From contig CAJNDT010002013.1 in the NCBI GenBank assembly GCA_905221615.1, forward strand, positions 186,001 through 250,000: a stretch of DNA of 64,000 nucleotides, read 5' to 3'. The translations under genes were made by a program, and so were the position numbers. Of the stretch, positions 50,314 to 59,136 are shown piece by piece; position 1 is the first letter of the stretch, and each line of letters begins with the position of its first letter. The notes under the pieces are model-generated. The model was not told where the DNA came from, ran no database searches, and saw only the letters and a program-made list of their open reading frames with translations. Source of the DNA: Symbiodinium sp. CCMP2592. Taxonomy: Eukaryota; Sar; Dinophyceae; Suessiales; Symbiodiniaceae.

Positions 50314-53300
50314 ATTGTAGCCGATGAGGTTGGCCACCAGCCGAGCCTTCGGCATTGCATCGAAAAGCTGTAGGGCGAGTTGCCACTCTGCCCCTCGCTC
50401 CTGGTTGTGTGAGGCTTTACCTATACTCTTATAGTTCCTTTTCTTGGCTTAACCAAATATATATTTAGGATCCTATAAGGTAACCCCAAAAAGGAACTAG
50501 ACTGGCGACTATAGGTATGGTTTAAAGTTTAGGGTTCAGGGTACTCGCTTTCTCAGGAATCAGAGCTTATCTCAGGGCCCAGGAGACTTGGCAAGTAGGG
50601 ACATAATTGGGGTTAGAGGTGCCTTAGGTGGGGTTATCCTGAGTATAATCTTACTTGGTAAGTCCCTTGGACCTTCAAAGTGGGGTCTATGCAACCCGAA
50701 ACTTTCAAAAGCTATATAGACCCTAAACCCTAAACCCCTAAACCCTATTAAGGCGACTTGAACTCTGAATCCATGGTCCCTCATTTTCGGAGGCTGGTTT
50801 TGGAAAGGCAGCCGGCTTGCAGTCTATGCCCTTCGATCCCCGTGACACCTACCCAAAGGCTCCAAAGTAGTTCCTTTTTGGGATCACCTAACAGGATTCT
50901 ATATATGAACCCCCAAAAGGAACTACTTTAGTGCCTTAGGGTAGAGACAAAACACACATTCAAGCTTTGGGGCTTGATAGCTTCGGGGTTTGACCAAAGT
51001 CCAAACTGAATCTTTAAAGCGCCAGGCGTCACAAGAGCTCAGAGCGGCGTTGTAGCTGACGACATCCGGGATCAATTTGCTGGATTGAATGCTGGCGAAG
51101 AGCTGCAGCCCCAACTGCCACTCGCCTGCCTCACGGGTGATGTCTTTTGATGGGGATTTCAGGTGTGTTAAAGGACAAATAAACCAAAACCATTTGAGGC
51201 TTCACGGTCTGTGGCTTAAAAGGTAAAGCGTTAGCGAGGAGTCCACCCGCCAATTCAAAAGGCAAGGCGTTGAAGGAATTGGGGTTAGATGTTCAGGGCT
51301 CAACTTTGCTTCGTTCCGGTAGTTGCGACCCAGTAACTCCCTGTAAGCTAAACCCCAAGCCCAAAATTGGCCTTTTCGCAGGAGCTGATGGCTGCATTGT
51401 AGACAAAGAGGTTGGGAGCCAGCTGAGCTTTGGACATGTCGTCAAAGAGCTGCAAAGCCACGTGCCACTGCCCGCCCTTCCTTCGTTGAACCCCATGCAT
51501 GCAAATCCAGACGCACCGTTTCAACCCTGCGTGCTTCCCACTGAACCCATAAACCTTAAATCCTAAGCCCCTCACACAAACCTCGAAATCAAGCCTACAA
51601 CTAAAATCCCAAAGCCAGCAGCCTCAAGCCGGAACTTCTGACATAGGCCAGGAAAACAGTAGATGGAGGCTTTAGGGGTTTAAGCGTTTAGGGGTTTAAG
51701 GGTTTATTAAGGGTTCAGGGTTTAAGGGTTTAGGGTTTAATTTATGGTTTTAGGATTTAAGAGCTTAGGGGTTTAGGGTTCAGGGGCTTAGGCGGACCCT
51801 AGACCCTCCAAATGGCCAGGACACTCACAGGAGCTGATGGTGGCGCTGTAGCTGATGATATCCTAGGTTCCCCAGTAACCCCTTAATGATAAAGGTACCC
51901 AGTTTTTCCTACTATTCTGTTTTGATAAGGAGACTCCTCCCCTCCAAAATATTAATGGCAGACGGGAACTACGCAGGAACCTAATAGACCCTAAAACCCC
52001 ATAGATCCCTCTAGATCCCTTATTAGAACCCTAAACCCTACAAACCCTTATAGAACCCTAGGTACTAACATCGATCCTTATAGATCCCTTATTTGAGCCC
52101 TAAACCCTATAAACCCTTCTAGAACCCTATAGGTACTAACTCGGGAACCAAGTACCCAGAGTTAAACCCTAAACCCTACCTTAACCCCGAAGAACCTAAA
52201 TATTTAAGGACCATATTAGCGAACCCTAAAAAGGTAGGTTCCGTAGGGTCCAGGTAAACCCTAAATTTACTAACTCGGGAACCCTAAATCCCATACCCTA
52301 AACCCTAAATTACTAACTCAGGAACCCTAAATCCTAAACCCTAAACTACTAACTCGGGAGCCCAGTATCCGGAGCCATCCCGGCCGAAGGCATGAGAGCA
52401 AAGAGCTCCAGAGCCATCTCCCAGGGGCCCCCCTTTTCCTGGCGTTGTCCAGCTTTTCCCAAAGGGTCCAAGTATCATTATGGTATATATGTAGACCCCC
52501 AAAATACCCTATAAGTATATACCATAACGATACTGGAGCCCTTTGGGTTTCTGGGGTCCAGGGGTTTCGGGGTTCCCTTTTGAGGGATTCTTTTAAAGGC
52601 TGCTATAAGGATACCATGAGGGTTTAGGGTTCATCCGTCAGGTTCAGGGTTTTCCGGGCTTTACGAAGCTGTTCTGTTACCGGCTCTAGATTAGGGAGAG
52701 TCGGGCCCCAGGTTGGTGGCTTTTTTTTTGCCATTTGGGTTGAACATTAGGATCCCCTCTAAGCTCTAAACTTGGCTTAAGCTTGTAGTCTGGGCTCGTG
52801 GCTCCAGGAGTCCCGGGGTTGCTACGAAACTAATATAAAGGCGAGTTGGGGCCCATGTTTTTAACTATAATAAGGAACCCCCAAAATTATATAGAGAATT
52901 CTTAAGGCCCCCATATTAATTCCTAGTTTCGTCAATTGCTTATGTCCTGCAAGTGCTGGCACTAGGACAGGCACGGGAAAAGAGTAGAAAAGCAAGGTAC
53001 CCAAGGGCCCGAAGCGGTAAGGCCTGTACGCTTAAGCTTTTGGGTTCAGGGTATTTCACCTCTATTGGGTTGAAGGTTTACTTTAACACACTGGGGTTTA
53101 TAGGCGTAGTGTTTGGAGTGCCTGTAGGACCCTAGGCCCTAATTAGGCAAAGCGAATTCCGCTTGCCTAACAAGCGTAGTAGTCAAAGGTATGTTGTGAT
53201 CCTCAAACAATATACTGAAAGAAGGAATCATGTCCCCAGCACTCCACAGGCGAGTGGCACAAGCGCTAAGGGTTGCATCGTAGCTGACGATGTTAGGTCT

Positions 53301-55313
53301 GATGTCAGCCCGCGGCATGTCGCTGAACAGTTGCAGCGCCAGCTGCCACTTCCCACGCTTCTCGCAGGAGCTGATGGCAGCCTGGGTTCTTGTTGAGCAA
53401 TTCTGGGGATCTATAGTAAAGAATGTGCTTTCCTTATTATGGTAACTTACATTTAAATCCCAACACAAGAGCCCAGCGGCACTGTAGCTGATAACATCCG
53501 GGTAGACGTCCAGGTCGGGCATAAGAGCAAGCAAGTGCGTAGCCAACTGCCAATGCCCAGCTTTCTCACATGCGCTGATGGTCGCGTTGCATGTGATGGC
53601 ATCCTGGGCTCTTCCCATGGAGCTCAGGTTGGTTTTTAGGGTTTAGGGTTTAGGGCACAATAGGCATGGAAACTAATCAAATAACATGCCCTCCTGAATC
53701 TTGCAGCTAAAACTTATAAGCTTCCTAACAGGAACCCAGCAACAGGAGCAAGCTTTGCCCGAGGCATCGCGGAGAAAATTGCCAGAGCCTGCTGCCATTG
53801 CCCGCACTTCTCACAGGAGCTGATCGTGGCATTGTAGATGATGGAATCCTCGCTTCTTTAATTGGCAGGTAACGGGGAATGTTTGCGTGCTATAGGCTAG
53901 GAAAGCACACCTTTCCCTGAACCCTATAAATCCTATAAACCCTAAGTCTACTCATCGCACTAAAACTCAGATGCAACATCCAACACCCCCCGACCCCAGT
54001 CCTCCAAACCACCCAAAACCCTCTTGGACCCAAAACCCTCAACACAAAAAACAACTCAAGAAATCCTGAACCCACAGCCTCAAACCGAATTATCGCTGCA
54101 AGAATCTGGAGATAGCCCTGAGGTCGGCATTGAGTCGAAAAGTCTGATAGCCAGCTGCCACTGCCCTCCCTTTTCGCAGGAGCTGATGGCGGCACTGTAG
54201 CCTCAGAGTACAGGTTGTCCTAGGTACCCTTCATTGTAGATCCTTCTGGGGGGCCATTAGTTATAGAATCCTAAACACAAAATTTGCAGTGACCACAGCA
54301 TTTAGGTCCTGGTTTGATACTAGAGTTGTAATCATAACCATCAAGCCAAAGGAACAGCAGCATTACTTAATCCAGGCCTTGAACGCTATTCCGGGTATCA
54401 CCTAAATTCTAAACCGTACACCACATCTTAAACCTTAAGCCAAATTTAGGTCCCTATTGAGGTCCTTTCTACATGAGTGCCGTACTATTCTGGTGACCTA
54501 AAGGGGCCCGTAATTTGGATAACAGCCCATGAGCAAAGCCTTTCAACAACTCCGGGCAGCTGATGACATCTGGAGTGAGCTTCTGCTGAGGCATCGAATC
54601 AAAAAGCTGCATGGCAAGCTGCCATGCCCCACCCTATCGCCGGGCTCGCTTTAGGGCTTGGGACTTTAGGGTTTAGGATTCAGGGTTTAGGAACTGTACT
54701 AACGCCTGGGTTTCTGCGGTCGTTCCCAACCCTAAACCCTAAACCCTTGAAGCCCCAAGCCAACAAAAAGCCCTGAGCCTTCTCCAAAGCGCTGATGGCA
54801 GCATTGTAGCCTAGGTTTCCGAGTGCCCCTCAAAACAAAAGATTACCGCTTCCGGTTGGTTCAGCTTTAGAGCATAACCCAAAACGGTGAAAACTTGGTC
54901 TGGGGCGTACAGCGGGTTAAAACAAAGGGCACAATTCAGAAACCTAGTAGCTAATGACGTTTGGGAGGAGCTTCGCATCGGAGATGGCGTGGAAGAGCTT
55001 CACGGCGAGCTGCCAGTGCCCGCCTTCAAGCGTCAGGGCTCTAGTGGTACTTAGGGGGTTTACGGATTTAGGGGCTTCGGGCTTTGGCCTTTCGAGTTTG
55101 GGCTTAGGTTTATGGTTTAGAGTTTAGGGCTCAGGAGATGAAAACAGCAATCACACACCGAGCCACCCCAAGGCCTCTGCAGGTCTAAGAATTGAAAGCA
55201 ACACCGCACTCTCCGCACATGGACACCCCGAACCAATGAACCGTGCGCCTTTCTGACAAGAGCTGATGGCAGCGTTGTAGCTAATCACATCTGCGCTCGC
55301 CTCTCGATGCGTC
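50314..55313 (-). CDS. PPR repeat protein gene 2, 13 exons, both ends open
   Basis: Exons in transcript order: 55249-55313 (5' end uncertain), 54952-55023, 54779-54810, 54561-54633, 54107-54201, 53744-53848, 53481-53603, 53259-53381, 52370-52438, 51825-51862, 51372-51480, 51031-51129, 50314-50400. All phases agree, giving about 360 codons of PPR repeats (AWQLAMQLFDSMPQQKLTPD, CEKAGHWQLATHLL, CERGAEWQLALQLF). Likely an organellar RNA-binding protein. Donors are seven GC, three GA, two GT; all acceptors are AG followed by G. The 53744-53848 exon is exactly 105 nt, one 35-residue motif. Introns range from 99 to 820 nt and hold elements J, O, A and L. No start or stop seen. It could be the upstream part of PPR gene 1, but no linking exon was found between 50.3 and 39.5 kb. 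Confidence 0.75.
50418..50517. mobile_element. Family L MITE with TA ends
   Basis: TACCTATACTCTTATAGTTC left, AACTAGACTGGCGACTATAGGTA region right. In the last intron of PPR gene 2. Confidence 0.75.
50850..50943. mobile_element. Family A MITE, copy 10
   Basis: TACCCAAAGGCTCCAAAGTA left, TACTTTAGTGCCTTAGGGTA right. In the same intron as the 50418 element. Confidence 0.85.
52020..52360. repeat. Dispersed direct repeats in a PPR gene 2 intron
   Basis: TACTAACTCGGGAACCCTAA occurs four times, mixed with CCCTAAA and GATCCCTTAT wording. Confidence 0.7.
52177..52256. mobile_element. Family O MITE
   Basis: TACCTTAACCCCGAAGAACC left, GGTTCCGTAGGGTCCAGGTA right; inside PPR gene 2 intron 51863-52369. 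Confidence 0.7.
52456..52549. mobile_element. Family J MITE, inverse orientation
   Basis: CCCAAAGGGTCCAAGTATCA left, GATACTGGAGCCCTTTGGG right; 18 bp upstream of the PPR exon at 52438. Confidence 0.8.
52830..52916. mobile_element. Family H element
   Basis: TAATATAAAGGCGAGTTGGG left, ATTCTTAAGGCCCCCATATTA right; GAAACTA and TAGTTTC flank it. Confidence 0.6.
54433..54530. mobile_element. Decayed family F element
   Basis: AGGTCCCTATTGAGGTCC left, CCCGTAATTTGGATAACAGC right. In intron 54202-54560. Confidence 0.4.
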
Positions 55314-55349
55314 CTCAGTCTGGGTCTTGCTCAAAACCCTGAACCTTGT

Positions 55350-55462
55350 CTAGGATACCCAGTAACCTAAGAATAAAAAGGCCACTCTTTTTGGTATTGG
55401 GTAACTTTATAAGGAACCTAGGACTACAAAAAAGGGAACAAGGGTACTACTGGGCATCCTAG
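55350..55462. mobile_element. Family M MITE
   Basis: CTAGGATACCCAGTAACCTA left, GTACTACTGGGCATCCTAG right. Confidence 0.8.
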
Positions 55463-55477
55463 TTGTCCACCGTCAAC

Positions 55478-55665
55478 ACTGAAGCCTAAAACCCTATCAA
55501 TCGTAAACACTGAAGCCTCAACCCCATAAAGCTTAACTTCAACAGTAATATACCTAGACCCTCTAAACCTTAAACGCTGAAGCCTAAACCCTATAAACCT
55601 TCAACGCTGAAACCTACACCCTATAAACCTCAATACACCGTAAACCATAGAAACCCTCAGCCCTA
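55478..55665. repeat. Degenerate approx. 30-bp tandem array
   Basis: Units of the form CTGAAGCCTAAACCCTATAAACC. Confidence 0.6.
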
Positions 55666-55715
55666 AACCTCAAAGCAACTACGGATTAGATGACTTTAGC
55701 TGGGCTTTCGGAGTT

Positions 55716-55829
55716 CCCCAGACCTTCCAACATCCCTTAACTAAGGGGTATACCTTGAATCATACTAGGGATCCTACTATGATTCAAGGTATACTCCTTA
55801 ATGAAGGGATATTGGAAGGCCTGGGTCTG
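55716..55829. mobile_element. Family G MITE
   Basis: CCCAGACCTTCCAACATCCC left, GGGATATTGGAAGGCCTGGG right. Confidence 0.8.
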
Positions 55830-56347
55830 GAAGTCCCTCGCTTTAAGGAACCCTTACGGGATCCGGTAAGGGGTTCTGCAGGGTTTCCCTTTAAAGGGGG
55901 AAGGATTCTGCTTTAAGGGGAGCTCTATAGGGTTTCTTTGGGGATTTAAGGTTTAGGGTTTATTCTTTTGAATGAATTCGGAAGGGTTTTCTGGGGTTGC
56001 CTTTGAAAGCCCAGAGGGTCTATCTTGCTGGATATAAGGACATTGGGGGCCATGTCCGTGCATATAAGATGTGCCCCCCGTGTCTCTATATACAGAGACA
56101 TTGGCTGATGGGCTTCAGGATGGGAGAATACATATGTGCCTTGAGGGACTGCCTGTTGCCTAATGTTGTGCACAACACCCAAATAATGGAATCTGATCCG
56201 AATGTCTTAACAATCTCACTCACGAAGGACTGTTTTCACTGCTGCTGCAACGAGGGGTCTTCATGATTGCTTTGCCGACGGTGCGGAAATAAATCCTCGT
56301 GTCCATGTACATTGTGCTCACATTGTGCTTGCCAGCTTCTCAGGAAG

Positions 56348-56687
56348 CTAGTGTTTGCCACTGCACGGCGCATGCCCTTTCTCGTGCAACGTCTGCTTCC
56401 GGAACATCTCATAAGACTCTGCCACACGACGGAGTCGACGGGCCAGATCCCGAGCTGATGGCCAAGCCTTGCTTCAAGATCTCATGTAGCTTGCTTAATC
56501 TGTGGATCTAGCAACTGATTTTACCACCTTTATGCCACCCAGGCACAGAATCCTCCAAGGTCTTAATTGCACGAATAACTTTGCCAATGCTCCAGCGACC
56601 CTGGACAATCATGTGCACAGCATCCTTGCTTCTGAAGTGCGGCGTGCGGCCATTGCCAGATGCAGCTCTAGTATTTTGTTTCCCCAT
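56348..56687 (-). CDS. Two-exon gene piece ending in a stop
   Basis: Exon 56528-56687 starts ATG directly after CTGCAG and reads MGKQNTRAAS...FRSKDAVHMIV...KVIRAIKTLEDSVPGWHK with a GT donor. Exon 56348-56454 follows an ATCAG acceptor and reads ARDLARRLRRVAESYEMFRK and on to a TAG stop. Phase 1 to 2 is consistent (codon G+CT). The ATG after CAG may be a real start or just an internal Met. It could be the 3' end of the gene at 59.1-62.1 kb, which lacks its last exon, but no family resemblance was recognised. Confidence 0.5.
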
Positions 56688-56877
56688 CTGCAGTAGATAG
56701 GGCTTGAGCTGGTAGGGGCAGCAGCTGCAAAGCGAAAGCTTTCATTAATGGGAGCACCGGCAAAGTAAACTGAGAAACATCACAAGAATCATCATAACCA
56801 TACGGGGCAGCAGGCAGGAGCAGTAGTCCTAGTAAGCCTTCTTAAGCCTGTCGCAGCCTGGAATGTAAAGTAGGTTA

Positions 56878-56998
56878 TGGTAGAAGCCAGAAAGTTGGAA
56901 CATGAGTTTCCTCATGCTCCTAAAGTAAAAAGTATAAGGGATCCTAGCACTAATCCTCCTAAACCCATGTTCCAACTTTCTGGCTTGTGCTCTATCAT
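56878..56998. mobile_element. Family D MITE
   Basis: AAGCCAGAAAGTTGGAACAT left, ATGTTCCAACTTTCTGGCTT right, near perfect. Confidence 0.9.
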
Positions 56999-57931
56999 AA
57001 TCGAATTACACTCTAGATATATAAGTTACAGGCACGTCCCGAATAGACAGGCTCAGTCAAAGAGCAGCAACATGCCATAGATCTTATTTATTTTAATTCC
57101 TATGCACTAGTCAGGCTAAAGAAGATCGTAAATTAGATTAGCACCAGCTTTGCATTGCCACCATGTTGCTGGCGCCTCTGCTGCAGCAGACTTTCCAGAT
57201 ATAGTAGCTCGTAGGGGTTATTAGGGATTCATACCTACATGCTTCAAGTAGCAAACCCACATACACATACCACAGCATCATTAGGTGCACTCCATTGCAC
57301 GTGTCACTTTCGAAGGCAGAATCAGACTGCTTCAGCATGCAACCATCCTAAGCCTAGACTGCCCCTGTGCCATGTGATCTTAAGGGTAGTTTACAGTCCA
57401 TGCGGCTCAGAGACTTCAGCAGCAACAGACCACATGTAGTGCCCAGGGCGATCTCATTAGGTTGCAGGATCAACATATAGACCCCAAACATCCACACATA
57501 GGGTTTATGGAAAAAAAACTAAAGATTCAGGGGTTGCCTATTCGGTCTTGCGATAGGAGGATTACTATCCTACAGTCAGCTTCTTGGGATTCATTCCAAT
57601 GCTTCGGGCATCTATGCTAGGGTGCAGGGGCTTAGGGCTTAGGGGCTCAAGGGAACTACACAGAGAGTATTCGCACTGAGACTCTTGTGGCTCTAAGTTG
57701 GTCACTTCTACCTGAAATCCTGCCTCGACATCGCCATATCCCTACGGTTGATTTGTTCTGCGTCCAACTGTTTAGGGCAGCAAGGGATCCTAGGGGGGGT
57801 GATCTTGAGACACCTTAGCACGAAGAATTCGGATTTTCAGTCGGGGACTACAAACAAATGCCAACGGGTACTGAGCTCTCGAGTACTGGGGATCGGGGTG
57901 TCGAAGTTTAAAGTTCAGGGTCCACTGCCTC
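56999..57931. other. No gene recognised
   Basis: Less telomere-type wording than elsewhere, but no frame with both splice sites and protein-like content was found. Confidence 0.4.
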
Positions 57932-58846
57932 CATGGCGCTTCGGCTTGCTGACATCGACAGCTTTCTCGAGGCACACGGTGGCACACGGATTCATGATCT
58001 CGTGATGAATTGCGTCGTGCTATGAGGGAATACCCTCATTTGGCATGGAATTAAGCAGATCGAGCTTACAGCCTTTGTCTAACTTGTTCATACCACCGAC
58101 AACCTTTCAGGGCTACAGCCTGCAAGCACGAAAGAAACTCAGCAGCTACCAGGGCTCTTGGAGTGGTAGAGCTGCATGTACACACGGGCCAAAGTCATCG
58201 TCTCGACGGATCTTTTGTGGCAAGCTTCTGCGATTCCTTGGGCCACTATCTATTGTTATTGACTATTTCCAAGTCATTTGCAATTAGAAAGCACATGTGC
58301 AGGTGGACAGGTCAACAGCTAAGATCCGTACTCACCATACATCCTACCATGTCCTCCTGCTTGAAGCAGTGATAGGTTCGCGGGTTGATGCCTTGCAATA
58401 TGAAAGCATGAAGACCCTTGCACACAGACTCAGCATGCAACGAAAGAAATCAGAGCCTCTTGTGGACAAGTTACGATGCTTCACAGCGAAGAATGCCATC
58501 TCCTGCCATCCCTTGGTAGAGGTTGTATGTCACTTGACCATGACGCCAGGCTTATGCTTAGAATGGAATCTGAGAACATGACATGAAACTTTGGTTTCAC
58601 CGGGAAGAGGCATTTCTTCTCGGTCACGGCTTGGTGCGCCAGCTGTAGGTAGGCATCCAAAGAGCAATCCTCAATTGCAAAGTAAGAAGCATTCCGATCA
58701 AGCTTTCAAACCAACCACACCAGAAGCCACTCCGAAGCCAAGAAACACACGCACGCTGAAGCCTGCTGGCTTCCTCGATCGTCAGGTAGCGATCGCATTT
58801 CTCGCTGATGTTGAACCAGCTTGCAAGGTGCCACCTGGGATTATCG
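57932..58846 (+). CDS. Possible plus-strand gene, three candidate exons
   Basis: Candidate exons: about 57932-58014 (ATG; MALRLADIDSFLEAHGGTRI), about 58372-58514 (SRVDALQYESMKTLAHRL, QRKKSEPLVDKLRCFTAKN) and 58649-58846 (after CTGTAG; LKPAGFLDRQVAIAFLADVE, KVPPGII, ending at GTGAGT). The last has good splice signals and keeps phase internally, but the joins between the three are not resolved. The middle part of the last exon is Lys/Pro/Thr-rich, like a disordered linker. Function unknown. It is opposite in strand to both flanking genes. Confidence 0.4.
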
Positions 58847-59136
58847 GTGAGTGGATGGGTTTTGCAGGTTTATGGTTTCCTTGGGATGTTTTTAGGGATT
58901 GTTTAGAAATCCACATGTCAATATTTTTTGTTGGGGTTGCATACTTTCACATCTAAGATCGAGGTTGCATGGGTAGAGTGCTGGTCGCTTGCGCTATGGA
59001 GGTGTTTCGGAGCTACAGGGTTAGTAGGATACTATATACCTTGCAAGTCCCGGTTCTAGATTTCTCCGTACTCGGAACATGAGGTTGGGTTCAGTATATC
59101 ATTAATTAGACGACCTTGCTCATAATTAGCCAGTAC

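Noticed and set aside
53139-53618. Single 159-residue PPR reading frame
   Set aside because: It reads through a 99-nt intron; splitting into 53481-53603 and 53259-53381 restores an unbroken PPR motif.
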